Positions 37,761-46,239 of a DNA stretch of 64,000 bases are shown here, piece after piece. The DNA is from Lucifuga dentata (taxonomy: Eukaryota; Chordata; Actinopteri; Ophidiiformes; Bythitidae), in the NCBI GenBank assembly GCA_014773175.1, contig VXCM01000128.1:207519-271518 (forward strand), in the 5' to 3' direction. How positions within the stretch are numbered: the stretch's first letter is position 1; each line of letters starts with the position of its first letter. Made by a program: the position numbers and the translations under genes. Under the pieces are notes generated by a model. That model saw only the letters and a list, made by a program, of their open reading frames with translations, was not told the origin of the DNA and made no database searches.

Positions 37761-39752
37761 CACTGCTGCTGAGAGCATTTACAGGAGAGTGGATACAGGC
37801 ATTTTTCCTTTAGGCAAGGCATGCATGTGTATCTGCATACTTCTTATATTCAGTCATATTTATATACAGTACATACTGTACATATCAGACATTTCAGAAG
37901 GATATAATGGAAAGCATTGACTCATCAATTAGATGTGCAATCAGAAAAGGTGTAAAAGGAAAATAATGATAAACAGGCATTCATTGTAATTGTACCAATT
38001 CTTTCTTTCTTTCTTTCTGAATTGCTTGCTGTACTTGCATGGTTGCATGTGTCCTTCGTGCTTGGATACTTTTTATTTCCTATTCACAACAGCTTAATAT
38101 AGTGATGTGGAGAAATTTTACGAGCGAGTGAGTGAATGAGTGAGTGAGTGTTTCTTAGTATCATACAATTTTAACTGTTTCTCATAAACGTTAAATTAAA
38201 ATTATGCTTAAATTCACAGACCTTCATGAACACGGATGATGGTTTTGACATTTGAGTTTTATGTGTGTGGATGTCTTCTCACATGTGTCATCCTCGTGTG
38301 GATTTGTTTGCCTGTGGACTTGACACACATTAATGGTGTGCGGTTTTTGCGCAAGCATGCTTGTGTGTATGTTGTGTGTGTTTTGGTACATCATGCCTTT
38401 TGTCCTTTGTCTTTTTCTCTGCATAGGGGGTTCTGCCCATCTCATTGCTGTCTCCATGGCAGGCGCAGCACCAGGGCTTGACCCGTGTCAGCATGCCCCA
38501 GCGCAGACAGAGTGAGTCACTAACACCCTTTCCACACTCTTCTCCATCCCTTCTCCAGGGTCTGTTTTAGCTTATTCCAATTAAAAACTAAAAATGGATC
38601 AAATCGCCTTCATCTCAGTTTGCAGTGTTGCAAATACAGGTCTGTGTGTCTTCTTTGAGACTAATTTAGAACAAGAGTATTAAAATACAAAATAGTTCTT
38701 TGTCTTTGTTTTTGCATAATTTGATTTAATTTCCTAGTGTCCTTTTCCCATGATGCCTGTTTATACTTTCAGATCCCTTTTGTGAGCCGTGTTTAATCAG
38801 AAATGAGCTAGTTTTGCCAACTTTGTTGCTTTTGTTGGACCCCTTGAAAACAAGATAATCCATCTCAAGTAGTTTATCCTCCAACAATGTCTATTTTGGC
38901 TTCTCTTTCTCTTTATTTTGGCTTATACATTGATGTTAAATTTAATTCCAGGCAGCAATATGAAGATCTTGAAAACTCTTCGGTTTGATTTCAAAAACAG
39001 CTAATTCTTACTGTACCCACCCCTCTACTGTATGCTGTCATGTAGCTCCCTTACCTAATATTTGTAGCTATTGATTTCTCAAGTAAGATATCAAAGCAAA
39101 ACAAGGAGACAAAAACAAAGAGAGGAACCCACGCTGTGTTCTTCTGTTCTGCCCCAGTGGGATTCAGCTTTGTATGAAGAAAGAAGGTGTAAGAAATGGG
39201 TCACGGGCATTTTTAGTACATCTCATTATTTCAGCATCACATGTATTGTGTTGAGAGCATTTTGACATGTGAGTATGGCTCAGCTGCAGTTAAGTGCAAT
39301 GTCTCCTACAAGTAGATTGTGAGGTCTAATTAAACAAGAATAAGATGACCCAATGAACTTTTGTGGGAGAGAGTAGGAGGGGACAAGCAATGACACTGAA
39401 AAATGCTAAAATATAGTTGGTATGCGGTAATAGAGATATGAGATATGATATGAGAAGCAATGGAAGAGAGGAAAACAAGTGTACTTTTGTTTGAGTGAAT
39501 AAACCAATAATGGTCTGACCCCCCACTACTCAAGCTGCAAACAAACCAGCGAGGAGGTTTTTGCCAGTAATAAAGGTCTTCAGAATAGGAAAATAAGAAT
39601 TGTGGGCTCTGGGACTGGAAAAGGAAATGGACTTCTCAATCATATCTGTATGAATGGAAGATGAAATGATTGTGTTCTGCATTAAATCGGTTTGTTAAGC
39701 TACTATGTGACCTTTCCTCTGAAGCATGTGCAGGATTCACAGCTTAACCCAA

Positions 39753-39798
<46 letters not shown>

Positions 39799-40302
39799 TC
39801 TATAAATGAGTCTCCCATGTTCACTCTTCTACCTTTGCCTTCCCACATATAATGCCTGTGACAAGGAGTGGAGCCTCTAGTGCAGTACTTCACTGAGAGC
39901 GCGTGGTACAGTAACACTTTCTTTAACACACAGTCAACATGCTGCCCTCTCTGCTCCCTGTCCTGCACGCTAAGCTGTGCTGTGGCCTGATGTGGCACGA
40001 CAGACGCATGCCCTTCCTCATCTGTGTCTGCATGCTTTGCACTGGGAGTTCTGTTGTTTTGGTCTTTTGATGTTGTGTATTTGTGTTTGCAGCTTTGGAC
40101 TGCTCTTCTTAATGGATGACAGTTTGACATCAAGACATGACTGTTTTAGTTATGATATCGACAAAAGGGTTTTTTTTTTTTGTTTTGTTTTGGTTTTTTT
40201 TGGGGGCATTTTTTTTTCTTTGTTGATTTTTTGATATCAGTTCTTTGCTCTTGTGCTGTAGTAATTTTCATTTTTTTCACTCCATTTTTAATTTGTTCAG
40301 TA

Positions 40303-40343
<41 letters not shown>

Positions 40344-43300
40344 CACATATATATATGCGTATATATATATATATGCATGCATTGCTAAATCCATCAATGT
40401 GAATTTTTTTTTTTTATTAGACTGATGTATTCGACTTCTAGGTTGAATGACAGAATTGAAAAACAACATTATTGAATAATTGCTTTAGTCATTTATCAAG
40501 TAAAGCTTCCAAAATGCGAGGATATTCTTTTGGCTACATTGATTTTTTTTTTTTTTTAACTGTTATGCAGAAAAAAATTGCATTTTGAGAATTTTTGACT
40601 AAACAATATTTTTTTTTTCAATCATGAAAATATATTTTCATGCAGTGAGCAGGTACTGCATTATTTTATTAAATTTTAGATTTAGCCAAACTGTATCTAA
40701 AGGAATAAAGCTGAAGAATAACCCTGTGATATTGGACCTGAAAGCACGCCACTGCTTTCCTCAGTGATCACCTTCAGTCTTACTCCTCAACCAAAAGCAT
40801 TTAATTAAGCATTGGAAGCAGCAGTCACACATCCTCTGCTCTCACACTTGTACAGGCTAAATTTATCTCTCAATCCCAAATCACCACTTTTACAACCACC
40901 TGCGTTAGCATTACACTCTAAAATGTAATCTAGCTCTGATATGGATGTACTGCCATATTGCCACTCTCATCTGCCTGTGCGTTACAATCAATTGTTTTCC
41001 AAGAGATTAAATGGGGAAAATGTACATCCTTGTTATTCCTCCTTGTTGGTATTCGAAGCACGTGCCCCCCTTTTCATGCTGAGAATGAGACTGGGGATGA
41101 GATTGGTTATGGTGAGCCCTGACATCTTCCATGAGGCTCTGAATTGTTTCTGAAATTGACATTTCTTGGTTAGACTGGTGATTTTCTGTGAAGTTATAGT
41201 GATTATCCGCGGAGAGAGATTGACTTCTCAGCAATGAAGTAAAGACTTCAAAGTGGTCGCTGTCAATTATCAGTGTCTGTAGACACTTAAGTGATATGAC
41301 AGGAATGAAATAGGAATCACATGATCCCATAATAAGCGATGGATTGGAACAAAGATTTTTATTTGACCTGCGGGAGTGTCAATAGTGAATTCTCAATTTC
41401 AGAGATGGAACGATGATAGAAATAAAATGTGTCCAAGTTGAAAAGCTCTCAATAATTTGTGATATTCCCAGTGCTCATGGCTGAATTGAAAGGAGTAAAA
41501 TAAAACAAATCCCTATATCCAAGAGTCTTTGAACCAAACCCTTAAATGTGGAAAAAAAAGTGTCCTTGCTTATAAAATGCTTAACATTCAATAACAGAAA
41601 TAAACTGACACTGAGGGGTCAACAAGGGTTTTCATAAAAGTATAAACAATGTGGTAGGAGACCAGGAGATGGAGCTGTGGCTTCGGACATCTACTATCAC
41701 AATAAAATTCACTAATGACAATAACAGTAAGCAGACCTGCACAGCTCACATCCTGATGAGACATTTACACTAACTCGCAGTATATGATTCTGCTTCAGCT
41801 AACTTTATTATGAGTCCATGCTGTAGCTTTTGTCAGGATCTAGAGGGATTAAACTTCCTGCTCCACCTACACAGCTACAGAAAAAAATAGATGCAAACAT
41901 GCAGTCCTATGGTTTCTGAACAATTAGTGAGTCATGGCAAAAACTGGCAGTCAATCAATCAATGTGTATCCTAAAGAATCAAAGCTGTTTTAGCACAAGG
42001 ATTTTCATAGATGAAGAAGATAATGACTGATAATCAAAGGCATCTGGAAGTGTGATCCAGAGTAGCTGCTATAAATGGTAATTAAAGGACCATACTGGTG
42101 ATTGTCCATGTTTAAACCCAATAAATACTAACCACATAAACATTACATTAATGACAAGTATTTGCCAAAACATAAACAAAAATTTCCAAATCCCCTAATC
42201 TATTAAAATCAAATATTCAGGTGATACACCAACCTTAAAATTCAATGTTTTGGCTGCTTACACGTACAGTATGTCTGACTGTAGAAGGGATTCTCTGCAA
42301 AAGTTGTCTTCTCCTGGGACTATATTCCCTGGCACAGGCACACATTTTGTTCAGTGTTTAACCAGTTAAATTAAGTAACTTCTACAAAAATAAGAAGGGT
42401 TGTTTGCTGTGATGATACTTATCTCAAGCACATTTCAAGTATCTACAAGATGATCATAGTAGTGTATTGGAATGAACTGAAACCAATGGCAACCTGGAAG
42501 GTAGGAAAACAATTCTAATATTTACTGCTCCAGTAGTATGTTTTCGGAAATATTTGTCAGTAACATAACGTGTATGTGGGTTGTATATATTGGGCTCAAA
42601 CATGCAGAACCACCAGCATGGCCCTTTAAAATTACATTATACCACCAGACATGAGCTGGGTATATAGTGAGACCTTTTCTAAAAGTAGGATTATCTACAC
42701 TTTTGAGAGTGGATCTGTGATGTAGTTAGCATAGAGAAGTTGTGGAATACTTCCACAATGCCTGCACGTCTTGAAACTGACAATGCTGAGTTAAGAGGGA
42801 TTGACTGATCATTTTTGAGGCTCTAGTTGGTGCTGCTGTATTGAATTACACATAAAGAACAGTCAAAGCTGCACAAAAACAGTGTTTGTTGCAAGGGTAT
42901 TTTACTGGTACACCTTAGATTGTACAGTCCCCTGATAATGGTTGGTCTTTTTTCAAAGCCCATGCAGTAATGGCTGAAGCTATTCCCTGCAAATGGCTCA
43001 CTATCCTCTGTACACCGGCAGCAGACATCTTAGGTTTCAGGAATACTTTTTAGTCCCTTTAAAGTAGCAATCATGAAATGACTCAAAGACTTCAGTAAAT
43101 TCCAGACATTCAAACTGCAGGTTATCCTCCTCTGTCTGTCTGAAAGTGCTGAGTAAGGGGCCTCTGTGACTTTGCCTCCTGTGTTATAGGAGGTCAGTGA
43201 CTGACACAGCAAGCAGCTATCATATTAAGAGTAAATAAATCAGTGACAGGCGGAAACTTCAGTTTGTGTATTTGATGCTGAATTTGCCTCCGCTACAAAA

Positions 43301-44305
43301 TTTTCAAATTTCATGAGGATCAAAAGCACTTGGAAAGAGGATTTCTTTTAAACATGGTAAAAACAACTCAAGTCCTGCCTTGATTTAGGACTTGAGTTGG
43401 ATGAAGTCCTTCTTCATCCCTTTTGAAGGAGGAGTTTGGTTTTGTTTTCAATGAATGATAATTTACTGTGTTTTTCTGTTTCCTGCAGCCTCAAATACTA
43501 CAGCCTTCCAGCCCCAGAGTCAAAGAGCACCTCTGCCTGGGAAGACAAACAAAAACTCTCCCCACCGAGGACCACAATGATCCTGAAAGGATTCGTACAG
43601 GGGAAGGAGTCTGTGTAGATGCTGAATGCCCGCTTGGAGGCCTCAGTGCAGATGCATCTGGCCCAGCGGAGCCAGACGAGCTGAGTCATCTCAGCACCCA
43701 CCTCTCTGGTTCGTGGACTCCACAGGGGGTAACTGCCAGAGACAATCCAACTTCAGNTCAGCACCCACCTCTCTGGTTCGTGGACTCCACAGGGGGTAAC
43801 TGCCAGAGACAATCCAACTTCAGCAGCTCATTGTGAGGCACAGCTGGAGCGTGGAGATTCTGCTGCAATACTGCAGAACTCTGCCACTCCTCGATCTGTT
43901 GGTTCTCCTTTTCCTCGCATGCTGCAGCCTCCCCGCTTACACCAGTGCGTGTCAGTCCCTGCACTTACACCAGGGGGCACTAGTGGCTCTAGCTTTCTCA
44001 AGCCAAGGTGTTCTTTCGGGTTTCATGCTAACCTTCAGACCAAGCAGCTGCCCCCTCCAACTAGAGGCCTTCCCTGCTTTACTGCTGGACCCCAGGTGCA
44101 GGTTCAGAGTCTTTGTTGCACTTCACTGCTTCAGCCTCACAGAGCATCAAAGCCTTGCAGAGAGTCAGAGCGCATCAACACTTCAAGCACCAAGCCCAGC
44201 CTGGAGGGAGCTCAATCAGGCAAAGCTCAGAGACTCTGGGCCAGCCAAGATCCTGATCCCTTCCAGTCACTCAGGCATCCCCAAGCCAAAGATCCTTTGC
44301 TCTGA
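6984..44305 (+). CDS. ccser2: ccser2 whole coding span (nine exons)
   Basis: Joined exons 6984-8427, 8517-8795, 18799-18892, 22096-22204, 23008-23188, 24579-24644, 24776-24913, 28888-29034 and 43489-44305 give about 1046 residues after removing two 67-base assembly duplications. CCSER2 is a microtubule-associated protein reported to bundle microtubules and, as Gcap14, to track plus ends. The order here is a long disordered Ser/Pro-rich N-terminal half with an SSIP motif, the YMWDEEGLEP block (523-532), the DEDDLMLDVDLPED block (567-580), a coiled coil (about 653-730), a Q tract, an ATQT motif (about 786-789) and a Ser/Pro-rich tail. CCSER1 is the main alternative, but the MEEK start, the SFNRAV block and PQILQPSS favour CCSER2. 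Teleosts often keep two copies, and I cannot tell which this is. Confidence 0.88.
8428..8516 (+). other. ccser2 89-base intron
   Basis: This very short intron starts GTAATA and ends CCTCCTGCAG. It contains an in-frame stop after about 18 codons, so retention would end the protein at about 499 residues, before the YMWDEEGLEP block and the coiled coil. Confidence 0.85.
8517..8795 (+). CDS. ccser2: ccser2 coding exon 2, with internal assembly duplication
   Basis: The acceptor is TCCTCCTGCAG at 8516 and the donor is AGCATG|GTGAGT. The exon completes the split Gly codon and runs HKDESSMQESQVPLVLSPEG. It then carries SPSNSSGGTYMWDEEGLEP, the best conserved block of CCSER2 (human has SDGTYMWDEEGLEP as I recall), and ends SYDDSELNSM. 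As written the frame is broken: 66 bases at 8550-8615 are repeated exactly at 8617-8682 around a single N. Dropping one 67-base unit restores one open frame of 212 bases in phase with both neighbours (residues 482-552). Confidence 0.9.
9138..9174. repeat. Poly-A run split by one N
   Basis: Nineteen A, then N at 9157, then seventeen A. The N probably marks a contig join inside a homopolymer, so the true length is unknown. Confidence 0.85.
13279..13316. repeat. Poly-T run split by one N
   Basis: T runs flank a single N at 13298, the same kind of join as at 9157. Confidence 0.85.
17818..18377. mobile_element. hAT-type MITE with 8-base target duplication
   Basis: The left end reads TAGGGATGGGCGATAT and the right end is GATCGGGCACAGCCCTA, an imperfect inverted pair typical of a widespread fish and amphibian non-autonomous hAT element. 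The flanks are ATGCACAT (17810-17817) and ATGCAAAT (18378-18385), an 8-base duplication with one mismatch. The body is AT-rich and non-coding, about 560 bases. Confidence 0.8.
18799..18892 (+). CDS. ccser2: ccser2 coding exon 3
   Basis: The acceptor is GGTTCCCAG at 18798 and the donor is CATG|GTCAGC. In phase it reads DILNNLDPLGTGELDEDDLM, then LDVDLPEDGLH (residues 553-583), with one base left over. CCSER family members share a (D/V)LNNL...DEDDLMLD acidic block at this place, so assignment is secure. The donor is a weak one (GTCAGC). Confidence 0.92.
19730..20040 (+). mobile_element. LINE 3-prime tail fragment
   Basis: Blocks reading GATGCCTCCTGAACGTCTCC, GTGCACGCCCAGTGGAGACC, GAAGAGCCGGGAGACATGGT and CATGCTGCCTCTGCAACCC match the layout of a common fish non-LTR retrotransposon end. 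A TG run interrupts it. Positions 19868-19932 are repeated at 19934-19998 around an N at 19933, an assembly artefact. Confidence 0.6.
20706..20754. repeat. (GA)n microsatellite
   Basis: An uninterrupted AG/GA dinucleotide run of about 49 bases. Confidence 0.95.
22096..22204 (+). CDS. ccser2: ccser2 coding exon 4
   Basis: The preferred acceptor is CTCTCCCTATACAG at 22095, with a good branch-point-like CTCTAAAC upstream. It joins in phase to read DTDRMSHIEHLERGSRQGQR, then RKQHRWNGPDHFQSDSR (about residues 584-620); RWNG corresponds to RWSG in human CCSER2 as I remember it. The donor is less certain. Only GT at 22205 (AGTAG|GTCCGT, weak) keeps the frame into the next exon. The GT at 22201 (GATA|GTAGGT) looks stronger but shifts the frame. 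A further upstream acceptor (TTTGTTTCAG at 22038) is also in frame. Confidence 0.75.
22394..22422. repeat. T-run followed directly by G-run
   Basis: About 17 T are followed immediately by about 12 G inside the intron, so exact lengths are unreliable. Confidence 0.85.
23008..23188 (+). CDS. ccser2: ccser2 coding exon 5, start of the coiled coil
   Basis: The acceptor is TTTCTTTCTCAG at 23007 and the donor is CTCCAG|GTTTGT, phase 0. In frame it begins VPIFQHYDGF and ends with the helical LDELTLKHMAQDCSSLKNQL, then LRLKTLLQ (residues 653-680). That corresponds to the LDEMTLRHMVQDCTAVKTQL segment of human CCSER2 as I remember it, the entry to the coiled coil that gives the family its name. The middle is longer than the human segment as I remember it. 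Confidence 0.9.
24579..24644 (+). CDS. ccser2: ccser2 coding exon 6 (66 bases)
   Basis: The acceptor is TTGTTACCAG at 24578 and the donor is TTACAG|GTGAGA, phase 0 at both ends. It encodes 22 residues, LEDAGSPVDVTEGSEDNPTA then LQ (residues 681-702), an acidic hinge between two helical segments. Being symmetric in phase, it could be skipped without breaking the frame. Confidence 0.85.
24776..24913 (+). CDS. ccser2: ccser2 coding exon 7, coiled coil and Q-rich tract
   Basis: The acceptor is TTGTGTGTTTAG at 24775 and the donor is CAAATG|GTGAGT, phase 0. It encodes 46 residues (703-748). A heptad-like helix LEELMKEVHVLREELRSRDK...QLTLQCQQL is followed by a glutamine-rich run written with CAA and CAG codons (about residues 731-746). 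Human CCSER2 has NEDLLNEIKQLKDEIKKKDE at this place as I recall. The Q tract could vary in length between individuals. Confidence 0.9.
24914..28887 (+). other. ccser2 intron of 4.0 kb
   Basis: It holds a T run (about 25254-25274) and a TTAA-ended MITE (27086-27602). No exon is seen. Confidence 0.8.
27086..27602 (-). mobile_element. TTAA-ended MITE, copy 3
   Basis: It starts TTAAGAGACCATATTGGTGG and ends GGTATGCCCTTTTAA. Inside are AGCCCAATAAATACC, CCCCTAATCTTTCAAAATTG, GTGATACACCCACCTTAAAA, GGGACTATATTCC and GAATGAACTGAAAACAATGG, in the reverse order relative to copy 2. Confidence 0.8.
28888..29034 (+). CDS. ccser2: ccser2 coding exon 8
   Basis: The acceptor is CTCTCCTCCAG at 28887 and the donor is CACGCT|GTGAGT, phase 0. 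It encodes 49 residues (749-797), basic and Cys/His-containing, ending YDKATQTYWRAPTHA. Human CCSER2 has YADKYTQTPWRRIP after a C-H-x-x-C stretch as I recall; the fish has CQCNHQR at the matching place. Confidence 0.88.
29191..29242. repeat. (GT)n microsatellite
   Basis: An uninterrupted GT run of about 52 bases, 157 bases after exon 8. Confidence 0.95.
30418..30519. repeat. (CA)n microsatellite, duplicated by an assembly join
   Basis: A CA run at about 30418-30453 appears again at about 30484-30520. Both lie within a 66-base segment (30406-30471) repeated exactly at 30473-30538 around an N at 30472. The genome probably has one CA run. Confidence 0.85.
33222..33251. repeat. (CT)n microsatellite
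   Basis: A CT run of about 30 bases in a pyrimidine-rich neighbourhood. Confidence 0.9.
33560..33695 (-). mobile_element. SINE/LINE tail fragment, reversed
   Basis: The blocks CTGTGCAGGGTCATGGAGGG, GGCTGGAGTTTATCCCA, GGCGGAGTACACCCTGG and TTGGCAGTTCATCG are the reverse complement of the tail of the SINE at 1923-2240 (GGGATAGGCTCCAGCC and CCTGTCCAGGGTG). Confidence 0.65.
33934..34190. mobile_element. Fish interspersed repeat
   Basis: It opens with CAAGTCAAGTTTATTTCTAT, then AGCCCAATATCACA, and has CAAAACTCCCTGAAAAACC and ATGGAAGAAACCTCAGGAG blocks. This order is familiar from many teleost genomes. I cannot name the family with certainty and see no coding capacity. Confidence 0.6.
34674..34681. 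other. Assembly gap of 8 N
   Basis: Eight Ns sit next to a CGCC tetramer run (CGCCCGCCCGCCCGCC), so a GC-rich simple repeat is probably collapsed here. Confidence 0.95.
34998..35175. repeat. GAA/GAT-rich imperfect purine tract
   Basis: Imperfect AAGAAGAAG and GATGATGAT units run for about 180 bases, with interruptions. No frame is long enough to suggest an acidic/basic protein repeat. Confidence 0.7.
36460..36640 (+). mobile_element. LINE 3-prime tail fragment
   Basis: The blocks TTGGAGGAGACCACAATATA, GGGATCCCCCAGGAAGAGCT, GGAGGACATGGTGAGGGAAA and GACATCTGGGCATC, ending in ATGGATGGATGG, follow the same order as the fragment at 19730-20040. Confidence 0.65.
37054..37105. repeat. (CT)n(CA)n compound microsatellite
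   Basis: A CT run passes directly into a short CA run. Confidence 0.9.
37713..37757. repeat. (CT)n microsatellite
   Basis: A CT run of about 45 bases. Confidence 0.95.
39755..39795. repeat. (CT)n microsatellite
   Basis: A CT run of about 40 bases. Confidence 0.95.
40304..40378. repeat. (CT)n(TA)n compound microsatellite
   Basis: A CT run passes into TA-rich imperfect repeats with short palindromes such as ATATATGCGTATATAT and ATGCATGCAT. Confidence 0.9.
42082..42629 (-). mobile_element. TTAA-ended MITE, copy 4
   Basis: It starts TTAAAGGACCATACTGGTGA and ends CATGGCCCTTTAA. It has the same order as copy 3, including CCCCTAATCTATTAAAATC, GGTGATACACC, GGGACTATATTCCC and GAATGAACTGAAACCAATGG. 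Confidence 0.85.
43489..44305 (+). CDS. ccser2: ccser2 terminal coding exon, with internal assembly duplication
   Basis: The acceptor is TCTGTTTCCTGCAG at 43488. In phase 0 it begins PQILQPSSPRVKEH, matching PPQVLQPSSSLPR of human CCSER2 as I recall, which confirms that exon 8 joins here. A 66-base segment (43691-43756) is repeated exactly at 43758-43823 around N 43757. Dropping one 67-base unit restores a single frame of 249 residues, Ser/Pro-rich, ending QAKDPLL with TGA at 44303-44305. I found no match from memory for the distal half. An overlapping frame stays open from 43833 to 44351, so the exact C-terminus is less secure than the exon itself. Confidence 0.82.
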
Positions 44306-44947
44306 GGAACTCAACCACATCCATCAATACTTAAGACTGAAATCACACTGAAACTGATCCATCCACTTCTATCCAGAGATATAATAACAGTGTGATCATA
44401 CCTTTTGAGGTATATATGTTAACCCATATGGATGGCTCAGGGACTGCCTGTGTCTGTGACATTATTGTAACTGTTGTATTATGACTAAAGTAGAGTCTGG
44501 AGCTCCACTAATACAGCGTAGCATGAGCTTGTCCTTACAAAGATAGATGCATATATATATATAAAAAAAAATACAACTTAGTCCCTCAGCTTTCAGATTG
44601 ATTGAGGGAAATTTTTCTTTAGAGCAAATATAAACAAATCTCCACTTTACTTGCTTTGCACTAACATACACATTATTGCTGCTGGTGCAGACAAATACAT
44701 GTGTTACCCTTCAGAGTATTCAGAGCTAGTTCTACTGCATCCTTACTTATTGTTTTCTGTAGTTTGTTTGGTTTGATTTTGCAATACCTGCAGGGTATTA
44801 ACATTTTAAAATGTAGCAATTGAGCGGTTGTCCTCACAAGGCTATGCCCTCTGATACACACTGCTGCATATGGCTTTCAACATAGATTTGACATGGATGT
44901 GACCTTTACTGTGTGATAGAAGGCCTAAGGGAAACAGAAAGCACAGC

Positions 44948-44974
<27 letters not shown>
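44948..44974. repeat. (GA)n microsatellite
   Basis: A GA run of about 27 bases lies directly before the truncated MITE end. Confidence 0.9.
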
Positions 44975-44978
<4 letters not shown>

Positions 44979-45064
44979 TTTTGACAAATATTGGCAGTAG
45001 TGTAACATATGCGGGTAGTATTTATTGGGCTCAAACATGCAAAACCACAAGTATGGTCCTTTAA
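44975..45064 (+). mobile_element. TTAA-ended MITE, right-end fragment
   Basis: GTAGTATTTATTGGGCTCAA, then ACATGCAAAACCACAAGTAT and GGTCCTTTAA, match the terminal 90 bases of the family. The rest is absent and a GA microsatellite abuts it. Confidence 0.75.
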
Positions 45065-46004
45065 AATACAAAAATTGCAAATGTAGTGAGAATGTTTCAA
45101 GTACTAATCTATTTAAGGTTTTAAGACCTTTTGAATTAAGTTTCTTTCTGTTGAATGCTCCATTTAAAGATGTAGTTAATTACTAATTCTCGTTCATTCA
45201 AAGCCAAAATCAAATGGAGCAAGTTAATAATTGCTTGAAGAAAACAAATCGCAGAACTCTATTAAACGGCTTGCTAAAAGGGACATTTTCGCAAAACAAA
45301 TTCCTTGCCTTCCCCAGTGATGCTAACAAATGCTCATGCACAGAGATCAGGGCTTTGTTGGAGCTGTGAAACCATGACTGTGTGTGCTTGTATGTGTGAC
45401 ATTGTGTTTCAGTTTGTTTTTCCTTTTCCTCTATCCTCCTCTCGCCGTCTCTCATATCTCTTCAGAAACATCAAAGGTATTAGCAAGATCTTTTCAGGTA
45501 GGGAGCTTTTGGGGGTTTAGTGGTGTTTCTGAAGCAGTTTTTCCAGAATTGTACTTATCTTGCCTTTTGCAGTCAAACGCTCCCAATCTGTCCCCATATG
45601 AGGAGCAGCAGTGTGTTAAAAAGGCCTTCTGACAGCAACTCTGCTGTCCTCTCTGTCACACCGCGTGACCGTTCGGTGTATGCGTCTGGCACTGTCCGGT
45701 CTACTGCATCCAATAATGAAGCCTACATAGACAGAGAGACAAACACACACATATTCCTGCATATAAACACATATGCACGCAGAACAGTGATGAGGTGTAC
45801 AGACACACATACATATGCACTCTGACGCAGCTTAGACAGATGTGTAACTTACAGGGACACACACACATCAGTTCACACATGCCTGCAGTCCTACTCATGC
45901 GCCTTCCTACACACACACAATTCTGAATTCCATAATGAAGTGAATATAATTGTGTTTTTGCCGTGTTATCTTGCGTTGCGTTGTGATTTTCAGTAGCTGT
46001 CTCA

Positions 46005-46239
46005 ACACTGTAAAATGTGACAAGTTGATCTTACTTAAAGAAATCTAGGAAACCAATTGCCTTGAAAAAGGTAAGTAAATATAACTATTAGTCTTAAGTT
46101 ATGTTTACTTTATGTCTACTTGAACTTAAGACTATATAGTTATATTTACTTACGCTTTTCAGGATTGCCTTGAAAAGGGTAAGTAAATATAACTATATAG
46201 TTCAAGTTATATAGATCAACTTGTCACATTTTACAGTGT
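46005..46239. mobile_element. Palindromic MITE with ACACTGTAAAA ends
   Basis: The left end reads ACACTGTAAAATGTGACAAG TTGATC and the right end is the reverse complement (GATCAACTTG...TTTTACAGTGT), about 26 bases. The interior contains further copies of AAGTAAATATAACTAT in both directions. It is 235 bases, non-coding and hAT-like by its ends, but I could not find a clear 8-base target duplication. Confidence 0.75.

Larger units (their letters stand above)
29035..43488 (+). other. ccser2 intron of 14.5 kb
   Basis: It starts GTGAGT and ends TTTCCTGCAG. It contains CA/CT/GA/TA microsatellites, two single-N duplicated joins (29375 and 30472), an 8-N gap (34674-34681), a reversed SINE tail (about 33560-33695), a fish interspersed repeat (about 33934-34190), a GAA/GAT-rich block (about 34998-35175), a LINE tail (about 36460-36640) and a TTAA-ended MITE (42082-42629). 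A possible alternative exon start at 35409 is discussed in findings. Confidence 0.75.
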
